DNA of 64,000 nucleotides, taken from NCBI GenBank assembly GCA_964019055.1, contig OZ025210.1, forward strand, positions 14,657,832-14,721,831, in the 5' to 3' direction. Made by a program: the position numbers and the translations under genes. Source of the stretch: Anthopleura xanthogrammica. Taxonomy: Eukaryota; Cnidaria; Anthozoa; Actiniaria; Actiniidae. Of the stretch, positions 52,102 through 63,934 are shown in pieces. Position 1 is the first letter of the stretch, and each line of letters starts with the position of its first letter. Under the pieces are notes generated by a model, which worked only from the letters and a program-made list of their open reading frames with translations, did not search any database and had not been told where the DNA came from.

Positions 52102-52825
52102 TATGCAAATGTCTGAGACAAAAAGTAAGAGCACAAATAAGATCAATGTTTCAGTAGTTTCTTATGTCTCAGTTTCGGTGCTATTCATTAATTTGTGACC
52201 ATGGGGTGCAATACTATTTTCTCTTTTGATCAAGAGCAACATGGACTAAATTTCTACTTATAACTTCGTTCAATAACTATATCAGTAGATATAGATAAAT
52301 AACTGTAGATGAATGTACTAATCATGTAAATATGTATTTACTTCTGCTACTGAACAAAGTATAAGTCGAAATCAGTATACGAAAGGCCTTATCCTATGCC
52401 TTGCTGGAAAAGAAAGTGTGACAGTACGTTATCATGATTCAAATATGATTAAAGGTTTGTATGTTCCTCTTGAAATTTGTCCCTACAGAATTTGTTTCAT
52501 CGCCCAATTAGTAAGATGCAGCTTCTAAGCTAATGCGATAATAGAATAGATAACAGATATAGACGGGAAAGGTCAGATGAGGGCAGACGTAGAAAATATA
52601 GGAGACATAAGGAGGCGTGTAATATGTTACCTTTAAACAACATTATCCATGTTTCGTGACATTGGGGAAACCTTTCAAAAAGATCCATATTAAGATAGCT
52701 ACTTTCGTATATCACAGAAAGCAAAAATATTAAAATTTCGGTTTTTCCCTATGCTTTCTAAACATCTAATTATCATGCCGTTACAAATATGTCTCTCTGC
52801 AAGACTGGCCATTTTAGTATTGAAG

Positions 52826-55800
52826 ATGAAGCTCTCGACTAAACTTTTCAATTATCTGATCCTTATTTCGGCGATTGGAAATGTTGTCCAAGGTATAGTG
52901 TTATTTCCTTTTCCATATAATTCAGTAGGTTTCTTAATAGTTGTTACAAATAAGAACTGATTTTTTTTTTATATATTAAAAAGAAGGTAAAGCTCATTTT
53001 ATCCAAGTTCCACCGAACCCTTTGTACACACCCAGTGGAGAAACTGCCAGGTTCGTTTGGGATTATACTGTTGACAACAGGACGGCAGAGTTTCAGTTAC
53101 AATCGCCTGTATGGAACTATTACTATGCTAACGGGACAGCTGTTAACATTGGATATGAGCATTTCTTACGAAACTGGTCATGGATTATAAATTCTGGGAC
53201 ATGTCCTACCAGATTACTAAACCCTACCATTCGAGTCAGTAAAGAGTCTACTGCTACTCTTGTAATTGCTAATGTCACTACTGCTGATAGTGGGATATAT
53301 GGGGTTGTCTTAATGTTGAAAACTGCACGCCCAATATCAAGTAAAATTGAACTTCTTGTTACAAGTGAGTATTATTGTTTAGCCTAGTTAAAAGGCTGTT
53401 GTTATATGTTAAAGAGAAAATGTACCTTACACCTCAGGGAGCCCAAATAGCTGTTTTTATTTTATTTTGCTTTATTCATCGCGATATACGTAAACTCATG
53501 TTCGGCGAGATCTAATCCAATTACTGCTTATTGGCTAAAGAGTAAGGGACGGACTATAAGATAACCCAATTTGGGGGGGGGGGGGGGGGGGGGAGGAGAT
53601 ACAGGACTTTAAATTGCACTATATTTTTTTTCCATTTTTACCCTGGTATATCATGACCTTGGACGATTTTATTAAACTACAAGCAAATCAGATTGCGAGT
53701 AGCTAGTTTACTCTAAGCGAAGACACATTATCAATGAAACAAAATTTACTGAAGTGAATCATTTGTCACACCAGCGCGGCCAAAATTCACCAGTCAATTT
53801 CAAGCAAACATTATAGTACTTGAGAGTAGAGGACTGCGTCTCCGTTGTACTGCAACTGGAATTCCTACACCGAACATCACCTGGGTGTTACTGAAAGACC
53901 AAACAAAGGAGTTAAAAAGTCAAGGAATAGGTTACGCTGACCTTATCATACAGAACATCACAAGACATCAAAACGGGACGTATCAGTGCCAGGCAACCAA
54001 CAATCCACATGAGTATCCCGTGGAAATGAAAACTCAAGTCACTATATGGTGTAGGTATTCTTACTATAAAAGCAAGATAATCTACTAATAATATTATCCT
54101 TCGAAAATACCTTTATTCGAGCTTTTTAGTCATTACGCACGATCATAATAAATTATTGAAATGTAAGTATGTTATAGCGTTTGTGCAAACTTAATTTTCA
54201 TGACCAGCATGCTATTTCCTTGAAACTACGTTTACCTACCCTATGGCGCAAGATTCCGGGATATTATCAGGAATATTTGTTTTTATTAATTGTTATTTAT
54301 GAGTTATTTTATTTTATTATTTTATTATTTTCCCCAAAAATGCGTACATCAGCGAGATTTTGTCACTGCGCTATTCAAATATTCTTTTTACTTTATAATT
54401 TTCCTCTCTCTCCTAGACAAACCTCATATAACGTTTCTTAACTGGACTGTCGACGAAAAGTACATCTTATTTTGTCTAGCAAGTGGACAGCCACACCCTT
54501 TAATCAAGTGGTATTATCCCAGCGGGATGCAAGTTCAATCTGGGGTAACAGATATAACTGGTGGCAGCAGAATGGTTCTCGAAATACCAGAACACAACGT
54601 TGGCTTATATGGACTCTACAAATGTAACGCAACAAATGAAGTGGGCTGGCAAGTGGGTTACATCAACATTACCCAAATAAGTAAGAAAAATAATGATTCA
54701 TTTGTATCAGTGGCTAAGATAAAGATATTTCCATTATATTAACTATAAAAATGGATTTTTTTTATGCTTGTATTTTTGTAATAATTTATTTTTAAATTTT
54801 ATGATTAACATTTTGTTCTTGACTGATAAACCTGTTCCATTTACTGACAAACTTTAACTTGTTTTTTTCAGAACATCCAACAACAATTACAGTGTCAGAA
54901 AAAGATTTTACGGTAACCTCGAAACGTGATGTGAAAACAAAAGGTATTAATAAGCTAATACTGACAACGATAAAAAATGAATATAAAGTTGGATTTGATC
55001 ACATGTAATCTTAACTATAAAATAAACATTATGTCTTTGTATTTTTGTAATTACTTGTGTTATTCTTTTCAGAGTTTATATTTGTCTTTGACTGCTACGC
55101 CTATGCCATTACTTCACTGACAAAATACCAATATATTTATGATATAAACTCAAGCAATAATTTGCTATTTCAGACCTTCCAACTACAAGAACAGTGACAG
55201 AAAAAGATGATACGCGTCATACGGCCTCGAATTGTGGTATGAAAAAAAAAGGTAGATTGCAATGGGCTATTACAGGGATTTTACCTGGCTTGTGAAATAA
55301 TAGTAAGCAAAGCTTTAAATTGTAGGATACTGACACTGATAACAAATATCGCAATGATCAGTATTGGGTGTATAAAGCTGGGGGGGGGGGGGGCACTCCC
55401 ATATATAGACTATACGGGGATGTTCCGCTGGATTTTAGTCTTCGACACTGGATATATATACGATTTCCATTATATTTTCTTGAACAGGGTCATCATTCTT
55501 GGATAGGTTAGGGTACTGGTTTTTCAAGTCTAAGATAGGGCATTCAATTCAATTTTAATGTTTTTCGAAACTAGTTCTTTTCATCGCGAAAAGACGTTTA
55601 GCACGTAACTTTCAACTGTGCCGGTGTATTCAGGTTATAAAATTTCTCTTGGGTCTTAGATATGGTTATAAGTTACAGTGTTGGTTGTGTCTTGAACAGG
55701 GTACGCTTTTTCAAGATATTCGTGTCTTAGATAGGGTTAGCGTCTTCGCATCCCAGCGGATCATCCCCATCACTAAAACACCCCTAGTACCCCCAGGGTA

Positions 55801-58657
55801 CAAAGCAGTCAAGCAGAAAATATAGTTGGATTTGATGAATACTAGTTATACAATGGTTTCGAGTGGCATACCGTGGAATATCCCACGAGTCACTTGTAGT
55901 TTCTACACACGAGCCTTTAGGCGAGTGTGATACAAAGAAATAACAAGTGACGAGTGGGATATCAACGGTATGTCACGAGAAACCATTGTATAACCATTTT
56001 ATCCCACACTATAAAAAATACAAATGCGTAGATTCAATGCGCATTGCATGATGGGAAGGAAGAGTGAAATACCGACGAATTAACAACGGCTTTCTTGCTT
56101 TCTGATTGGCTGTATTTTCTATGGAGTGGGATGAATATATGTTGACAACATTGTCAGAAGATGTAGGAAGAAAATTAATGTTTATCAAATGTTGCATATT
56201 TTTCTACACAACAATGTGTTATCAATGTAATTTTGCACCGCCTACCTCCACTTTAGCATGTCAACAGTCGCTAAAAGTGGAGGATAAAGCAAAGCAGAAA
56301 GCGAAAATACTCATTTTCTTCTCACCCTCCATCATTTTCCCTTACTTCGAGGCTCTTATAAGGACGATTATGTTTTTCTCGGTATCAAAAAGAAGTTTTA
56401 AATGCCATCGAACATATTTTTATTTGTTTCCTCTTATTTAGTCGCTTCAACTTTGACCTCATTACGAACAACACCTATCCCTAATCCCGCAATGCCATCA
56501 TCAAACGCCTTTTATCAAGGTAGGTTTAGCTCGTCACGAACCCCACCACACAAACGCACACGCAAATTAGCTGCATCTCATGAATTTAGTACTACGTTTG
56601 GCCTGTAGTGTCTTCATTACCCATCGAAACAAAACAAAGCAGTAGCAAAAAAGAATAACAACAACATCAACAACAACAAAAAACAAAAAACAAAAAAGTA
56701 ACAACAACAATAACGATTTTAGTTGTACGCCATTCTTCCAAGGGTATGGCTTGTTGGAGTGTTGAAAATATAGCTGAGCTGCAAAAAAACATAATAATAT
56801 CGTGTTTAATTTATTCAATCCCTAATAAAAAAAATTGAAAAAAATAAATAAAAAAAGTGAGTTTTATCAGTAGGGCTGAAAAACAAGCCAGCGTTTATGA
56901 GTAAAATCGTGGGCTCACATGCTTTTTATAAAAAAAATACCTATGGTTTCGAAAAAATCTCGACGTCAGCTACAAAAGTCCAAAAGTTAAGCTCATTTCT
57001 TTAAAGTTAAGAAAAATTGGCATTTTAATCTATTAACCAATGCCGAAGGTTTGTTTTTATGGTATGTAGAACTTTTCTAAAATTTTACTAAAACGCCTTT
57101 CCCTGAAAACCTCAACCAATTTGAGTGTTTGCTGCAAATTCAGTTCAAGCGGCCATGTTTGTTTTCATTGACAATTTGGCTCTTGCGCACACATTTTTCA
57201 GCTTTGTCAATTTTATCTGAAAATGGATATTTTTAGTGTTAATCACGTTTTCCATATTTTTTTTTTTCATTGTCAGGAAAAACTTTTGCAATTATCCATC
57301 TGGCGGTTACGTGCGTTTTAGTCATAATTATCGTTGTCCTCTTAATATATATTTACATTAATAAGATAAACTCTTTTAAATGTAAGTATGCTTTGTTTAA
57401 TTAATGTGTATTTGTTTCATGCAATCTTTTACTGTAATATCAATTTCAACATGTCGTTCGCGAGGGATTCCTGTGGTTTTCTACTTTTGGGCCTCCTTTG
57501 TCAAATGAAAGGTTACTAGGCTAATTTCAAGATGGTGAAAAGTTTTAGAATATTTTTGAGAATTTACCGAAAAATTTAGCGTAAAATTTAACAAAATATT
57601 GGGAATCTACATTCATTTCCAAATAAGGTCGTCTTTCCAAATATGAATACAGAGGTGTTGAGCGTGCAAACGACAATGTTATCGAAGTAGTGAAATTTTT
57701 ATTGGCGGCGGGTACATTTTATGTGATTCTTTAATTGCTTCTATCGATAACGTGGCTGTATATGTTTTCTTTTTGCAGATGACAGAAAAGCGATTACAAG
57801 GTGATGTAATCACTCTCGATAGGAGTTAAAAACAAAAAGCCCTTGGCTATATTTGGCTTTGCTAAAACAATAAGCGATAATGCCAACTGATATAGCCTAA
57901 GCCTGAACGATATTAACTGATACATACTCAGTGTTTTAGAACAATTAGAGAATCTACTTTCCTTCGAAATTAAAAAAAAAAAAATTTTTCCAACAGATTT
58001 TCCCGTCCAGTTGTGGCTAGAACACCAAATGAGGTATGATGATGATATTTGCCTTGGTGGTTTTTCTTTTAATCGAAGAATTAAAATTTATTTATTTATT
58101 ATTTTGATATTTCCTGATCTATCGTTCCGTCCTTGTTTTCTCCTTTTCTTTTTATCCTTCCTTCCTTTCTTCCTTCGGAGTCCCTTCTTCCACTTCTTCT
58201 CCCTCCAATTCTTTAGCTTCATATTTTTTATTATTTTGCAAATCATGTTTTACATAAATGTCAGGGACCAATTACTTTAACAGCGGTTGAGAATTCTACT
58301 ACGAGTGATGTTTTAGCCGAAAATGCATCAAAGATATCGCTAAACGAAGACTACGAAAGAATATCAGAAAAATCTGAGCCATCCTCAGATTCCATGAATT
58401 CTGCGCAAGGGACACGTGAATGCGACGTTCAACTTTCACAGATTCATCATGATTATCAAGAGCTTTTAAATACGGATGCCTTGATGTCAAACATGCAAAG
58501 CTATCAGGCACTAAACAGGACTCTAGGAGACAGTGCTAGACAAGAAGAACCTCCCATGCCTCTCCGAAAATACGAAGAATTAAACTTTGCAAATAACCCA
58601 CAAAGTTTGGAATATCAGAAACTACATATGTATGCAAATATTAGAGGCAAAATGTAA
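52826..58657 (+). CDS. Gene E: three-Ig-domain receptor with six-tyrosine tail
   Basis: Eleven exons: 52,826-52,892 (signal peptide); 52,987-53,364 (V-set-like); 53,775-54,050 (I-set); 54,417-54,680 (third Ig); 54,872-54,943, 55,174-55,251 and 56,442-56,519 (hinge); 57,277-57,381 (transmembrane); 57,779-57,800; 57,997-58,033; 58,265-58,657 (tail). The predicted protein has 589 aa. It is a close paralogue of D with one extra hinge exon (LPTTRTVTEKDDTRHTAS). The V domain lacks core cysteines (ARFVWDY; IYGVVL). The I-set has LRLRCTATG and TYQCQATNN, and the third domain LFCLASGQPHP and YKCNATN. The membrane segment is VTCVLVIIIVVLLIYIYI. The tail has DYERI, DYQEL, SYQAL, KYEEL, EYQKL and MYANI. 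An in-frame upstream ATG at 52,751 would add 25 residues but is not shared with D. Role inferred as for D. Confidence 0.85.
53572..53593 (+). repeat. Poly-G run
   Basis: About 22 consecutive G in the intron between the V-set and I-set exons of gene E. A similar run starts at 55,381. Confidence 0.9.
55381..55805 (+). repeat. Dispersed repeat starting (G)n-cactcccatatata
   Basis: It begins with a poly-G run and gcactcccatatatagacta, then tacggggatgttccgctgga, and ends with cagcggatcatccccatcac plus acccctagtacccccagggt. Internal pieces (cttagatagggttag) repeat. I recall this as a high-copy interspersed repeat of cnidarian genomes; that recollection could not be checked here. It lies in a hinge intron of gene E. 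Confidence 0.5.
55849..56132. mobile_element. Compound foldback element, copy 2 (gene E)
   Basis: A palindrome runs from acaatggtttcgagtggcat (55,849) to its inverse, ending gagaaaccattgta at 55,992. A second inverted pair follows: atcccacactataaaaaata / gtattttctatggagtggga. It matches 41,753-41,981 in gene B, so the same element sits in both genes. It lies in a hinge intron. Confidence 0.7.
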
Positions 58658-58854
58658 GACCGCAAATAAAATGTCATTATTTTGTCTTGTTTCTGTTTCG
58701 GTGCTAGTCATTCGTGACCATGGGGTGCAATAATGTTTTCGCTTTTGATCAACATCAACATTGACTAAATTTCTATTGATAATTTTTTTAAATAACTTTA
58801 AAAGAATGTACTAGTCATTTAGATATATAATTATGTAATAACTTTTGCTACAAG

Positions 58855-58860
58855 AATAAA
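58855..58860 (+). promoter_or_regulatory. Polyadenylation signal of gene E
   Basis: AATAAA in caagaataaaatatattg, about 200 bases after the stop at 58,657. The equivalent site after the second D tail reads gaacaaagt and appears lost. Confidence 0.5.
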
Positions 58861-58869
58861 ATATATTGA

Positions 58870-59348
58870 AATCAATATATAAAAGGCCCATGTCCTGTGC
58901 CTTGCCAGAAAAGAAATCGTTTCCAGTATGGCATTATCATTTTTTTTTTTAGGATTGGTATGATAAGCGGATGCTATATTTGAAACTAGTTTCTCTTTAA
59001 TTTGTGTCATCCCCCAATTAGTAAGAATTGCAGCTTGTAAGCTAATAAGATAAGAGAATAGTCAATAGATTAAGAGCAAAGGGCAGATGAGAGCAGAGAT
59101 GGACAACAGTGGGGGACAAAAGAAGAACAGCGAAATATGTTTACTTTAAACATTATATACTTTTCATAACATCGGGGAGATCCAAATATAGCCAAATATA
59201 GCCAAATTTCATATTGAAATTTGGCTATTTTCGTATATCATAGAAAGCGAAAAGAATGCCAATTCACTTTACTAGGCTTTCTAAACATCTAATAATCATG
59301 CCGCTACAAATCTATCTCTCTGCAAGACGGGCCATATTAGTATTGAAG
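58870..59348. other. Intergenic region between E and F
   Basis: No exon seen. The last 100 bases resemble the 5' flank of E (tttctaaacatctaataatc shared with 52.76 kb), consistent with tandem duplication of a whole gene with its promoter. Confidence 0.45.
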
Positions 59349-62300
59349 ATGAAGCACTCGACTAAACACCAACTTTTTAATTATCTCATCCTATTGTCGG
59401 CGATTGGAAATTTTGTCCAAGGTATAGTGTTATTTCCTTTTCCATATAATTTCACAACATTTTGTTTTCTTTGGTACATTGTGGTTTCTTAGTAGTTGTT
59501 ACAAATAAGAACATATTTTTTTTAATATATTAAAAACAAGGTAAAGCTCAATTTATCCAAGTTCCACCGAACCCTTTGTACACACCCAGTGGAGAAACTG
59601 CCAGGTTCATTTGGAATTATACTGTTGACAACAGGACGGCAGAGTTTCAGTTGCAATCGCCTGTATGGAACTATTACTATGCTAATGGGACAGCTGTTAA
59701 CATTGGATATGAGCATTTCTTACTAAACTGGTCATGGATTATCAATTCTGGGACATGTCCTACCAGATTACTAAACCCTACTATTCGAGTCAGTAAAGAG
59801 TCCACTGCTACTCTGGTCATTTCTAATGTCACTACTAATGACAGTGGGATATATGGGATGGTTTTAATGTTGAAAACTGCACGCCCAATAACAAGTAAAA
59901 TTAAACTTCTTGTTACAAGTGAGTAATTGAGCCCATTATTGTTTAGCCTTGTTGAAAGGCTGTTGTTATATGTTAGATAGAAAATGTACTGTTATATTAC
60001 AGGCACTCCACATCGAATAGTGTCAGTGTTTTGCTTTATTTATCGCGATCTAGGTAAACTAATGTTACGCTATATAGAGCTTATCTGATTACCGTTATTG
60101 GAGACTGGATCATTTCATAATTGATGGGGGTTTGGGGTTGCAGGAATTTAAATTGCCCGATATATTTTGTCTCAACCCCTACATGAGAAAAGTTAACCCA
60201 AGCAAATCAGATCACGAGTAACTAGGTTACTATAAGCTACATTATCAAACAAAATTTATTGAAGCGAATCTTTTGCTCACACCAGCGCGCCCAAAATTCA
60301 CAAGTCAATTTCAAGCAAGCATTATAGTACTTGAGAGTAGAGAACTGCGTCTCCGTTGTTCTGCAACTGGAATTCCTACACCGAACATCACCTGGGTGTT
60401 ACTGAAAGACCAAACCGAGGAGATAAAAAGCCAAGGAGTTGGTAACGCGGACCTTATCATACAGAACATCACAAGACATCAAAACGGGACGTATCTGTGC
60501 CAAGCAACCAACAACCCAAATGAGTATCCGGTGGAAATGAAAACTCAAGTCACTATAAGGTGTACGTATTCTAACTATAAAAGCAAGATAATATTTAATA
60601 TCTAATATTATTATTGTATATGTAATTTCTACCCATGTTTCTACATCTATTATCCACGATTTTAATCATTACTTCAAGAACTTAATAAGATATCTCATTA
60701 TGGAGTATACAATTTTTTTGCAAACTTAATTTTTTTTCGGCTAATAAATTATTAAAAATAATAAAGTTTACGGATAATATCAGGACTGTCAAGACGTGGA
60801 TCTTGAGGAGAGGCAATGAGACAATTTTTTCTACAAATTCAAATTCTTTAATCTTCTCAAGAATCATAGTTAATGGAGTGGAATGGTTTGGAAACCTATT
60901 GTTCTAGGTTTTTGTTCAACCTTTTCTATTGTTATATGACGTTGACCGTGCACAGAGAAGAAAAAGTTGCAGCGTTTGTTCATCGTAAATTAGAGAACAT
61001 AGACGTTTTTTCCTTAAAAATGTTCTAAAATAGGAGATATTTCTTAATTAATTCTATATGATAAAAATTAATTGTTTACTGAAAAGGGTAATCACCTTTT
61101 TGAACGCTTTCTTATCTATCATCTAGTAACTTAACTGTATCTGCGCGGAATTATTTATCCTCTTCTTTGTAATCTTAGAATGAAAATTTTACACTTTCAA
61201 AATGATCGTACATGAAAACAGTACAGAAACTAGTATTTTCAGCCATACTTGCTTTGGTTCATTGTGCACGGTCAATATCACGTGATGGTACGTTTCAACA
61301 TCGCTCGCCAAACAAAAACCTAGAACAATAGGTTTCCAAACCATTCCACTCCATTAACTATGCAAGAATGAAACTCAATTGTAATTCAATCAAACGATTA
61401 TTATTCTAAATATATACGCTGCAATTAAATGTTCAATACTACCGTCTTTACTTTTATCCTCGGTTCTGTTCTGTTCTAGATCTTTTCTGGTCTGTTGTAT
61501 TTTTCTTCCTCTTTTTTTTTTTGACGCTGCTTTCCCTTTGGAGTTCTCTTCCGTTCCTCAGTACTTGTTGTGTCTTTCACGTCTAACTGCCTTCTTAGAT
61601 TAAATTTATTCTATCTTTATATGTACCTGGCATTGTTGGAGGTTATGTAATCAGTTATGTCATCCTACGCATTTGTATTTTCTTAATTTGACACAACTTC
61701 GTTATTCTGACAAGGACCATTCGCTTATTAATTACTTTTTTTTTAAATAAATCGAAAACTTCAGAGTTACATCAACGATATTTTGGTTTTTAATTTACGT
61801 ACGTGCACCATTTCAATATTTTGTTTATTTGTTTGTTTTACATGGGTTGTTTTCCTTTCTCCCAGACAAACCTAATATAACGTTTCTAAACTGGACTGTC
61901 GACGAAAATATCGTCATACTTTGTGTAGCAAGTGGACAGCCACACCCTTTAATCAGGTGGTATTATCCCAGCGGGATGCAAGTTGAATCTGGGATCACAG
62001 ATATAACTGGTGGCAGCAGAATGGTTCTCGAAATACCAGATAGAAACGCTGGCTTATATGGAGTGTACAAATGTAACGCAACAAATGCAGTGGGCTGGCA
62101 AGTGGGTTACATAAACATTACCCAAATAAGTAAGAAAATGATTGGGTCATCTTTAGCAGTAGCTGAGATATGAACCTTATCATGCATCTTATTTATAAAA
62201 GAAATATGGAATATACCTTCTTCGAATTCGTAAAATACCGCTGTATTTATTGCCTACAGATTCAATTACGCAGGGCCCGGGTCAGCCTCAGCTCAATGTC

Positions 62301-63934
62301 CATTCACAAAATTAATACCAACGGTAAAGTAAAGAATGCAACATTTTAACAGTACAAAAAAAATTTGAAATTCCACCGGACTTCACGGGAACACATGATT
62401 ATTCTACGCAACGTCGAGGCTAATCCTGCGTAATTGAATATGTAGCCAATAAACACAGCGGTATTTTACGAATTCGAAAAAAAAAGGTATATTTCTTATG
62501 TAACTTTTTAAATTCCTTTTACAATTTATCATTACTATTTTGAATGCTACCTCTTCGCTATTCATTAAAAAAATAGCATATGAAACTGAAACTATAATTT
62601 GATATTTCAGATCGTCCAACATCAAAAACAGTAACAGAAAGAGCTGTTACGGTAACTTCGAAGCGTAATATGAAAACAAAAGGTAACTTTAAATCAACAA
62701 ATACATATTTGTCATATACGTCTGAGGTATGTATCATCAAACTTCAGTGAGCAATGTTTTTACTTGCATGACACTAAAATAAGCAATAATAGAAATAAAG
62801 AGAGAAAGGAAGAAAGGAAGGAAGAAAAGAAGAAAGAAAGGATGAAAGGAAGGAAGAAAGAAAGAAAGGATGAAAGGAAGGAAGAAAGAAAGAAAGGAAC
62901 AAGGAAAGAAAGAAAGAAAAAAAAAAAAAAAGAAAAAAAAGAAAGGAAGGAAGGTAAAGAGGAAGGATGGAGAGAAAAATAAACTGATAAATAGTAGAAT
63001 CTCCATCACGTAAAAAAGTCAATTTCAATTTCAACTTCAATTGCGCTTTCGAAATCGACGTTACCTTCATTAAATACATTTCTCATATCCTATCACGATC
63101 AGCTTCATCTGCGGCGATAACCAAAACAAGAACAGATTCAAAACCATCGATGACAACACCAGTCTTGGACAAAAAAGGCAAGTGGGACCTTTATTTGGCA
63201 TATTTTTTATTCCGCTCCATCATTTTTAATTCCTTAAAGCTGAAATCGTAAAGAGAAAGAAAATATTAGAAAAAGAGAAATAAAGATAAATAATCAAAGA
63301 CACGAAGTGGGAAGAAAGAAAAAGAGAAAAAGAAAAAAAAAAGGTAGAAAGGAAGAAAGGAAGAAAGGAAGAAAGGAAGAAAGGAAGAAAGGAAGAAAGG
63401 AAGAAAGGAAGAAAGGAAGAAAGGAAGGAAGGAAGGATGGGAAGGAGCTGTCGATTCAGCAAGCTAAATTGATACAAATCTAGATATAAGATGATATAAT
63501 ATATTATAATTCAATATAAAATAAACAAATGGAAAGACCATAGTAGATAGCATTTTATTGTACCTCTACCTTTCTTAACCTTTGTCATTGTTCATAGCGA
63601 CAACAGTAAAGATCGGTCCAGAAACACCAAAGTACAAAATAACTCTAAACAACGTTGTCTTGCTGTGTGTTCTTGGTGTGGTGCTACCTATTATTGTCAC
63701 AGTATCCGTGATAATTTTACTAAGGAAACGTTGCCAGCAAAGAATTAATAAAGGCAAGTGCTTTTAAAAGACATGACACAAATTAAAAGAAAAAGAAAAG
63801 GAAAACAAAAAACAAAAAAAACAACAACATTCAAACGATGTTTTTTCCCTTGACAACGCAACTTTATTGACTTGCTACAAAATGCATTTTTTTTCTTATT
63901 GTTTAGAAATTAGGGCCGATGCCGATGACGACAA
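59349..63934 (+). CDS. Gene F: three-Ig-domain receptor with a different transmembrane exon (3' end beyond window)
   Basis: Eight exons were seen: 59,349-59,421 (signal peptide); 59,541-59,918 (V-set-like); 60,286-60,561 (I-set); 61,866-62,129 (third Ig); 62,611-62,682 and 63,103-63,177 (hinge); 63,598-63,753 (stalk plus transmembrane); 63,907-63,934 (juxtamembrane, KIRADADDD). About 440 aa are covered; the tail lies beyond the window. The ectodomain is close to E (V domain ARFIWNY; IYGMVL). The membrane exon differs from D and E: stalk TTVKIGPETPKYKITLNN and span VVLLCVLGVVLPIIVTVSVI, then LRKRCQQR. The exons ending 63,177 and 63,753 use GC donors (aag|gcaagt). Phases remain consistent throughout. 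Two transposons expanded its introns (60,865-61,362 and 62,211-62,497). Same inferred role as D and E. Confidence 0.8.
60865..61362. mobile_element. Intact-looking MITE, 498 bp, 52-bp perfect terminal inverted repeats
   Basis: Bases 60,865-60,916 (starting catagttaatggagtggaat) are the exact inverse of 61,311-61,362. The direct repeat caagaat lies immediately outside both ends, a 7-bp target duplication. Inner gaccgtgcacag / tgtgcacggtc also pair. No coding capacity. The homologous introns of D (364 bp) and E (366 bp) lack it, while that of F is 1,304 bp. Confidence 0.9.
62211..62497. mobile_element. Foldback element in gene F intron
   Basis: ttcgaattcgtaaaataccg plus ctgtatttattg (from 62,221) is the inverse of caataaacacagcggtattt plus tacgaattcgaa (ending about 62,478). 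tcaattacgcaggg / cctgcgtaattga also pair. The homologous introns of D and E are about 200 bp, against 481 bp in F. Confidence 0.75.
62790..62985 (+). repeat. GAAA/GAAG microsatellite
   Basis: Purine tract of gaaagaaagg-type units with internal aaagaaaaaaaag. The reading frames here are low-complexity artefacts. It lies in a hinge intron of gene F. Confidence 0.9.
63300..63437 (+). repeat. (GGAAGAAA)n microsatellite
   Basis: Regular 8-bp purine repeats gaaaggaa at 63,345-63,437. It lies in the intron before the gene F transmembrane exon. Confidence 0.9.

Noticed and set aside
62737..63477. Phe/Leu/Ser-rich and Lys/Glu-rich frames on both strands
   Set aside because: Translations of GAAA/GAAG microsatellites.
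24958..63934. Naming the genes Alr1/Alr2 or assigning a species
   Set aside because: Architecture is similar, but orthology cannot be judged by eye and hydrozoan origin is not shown.
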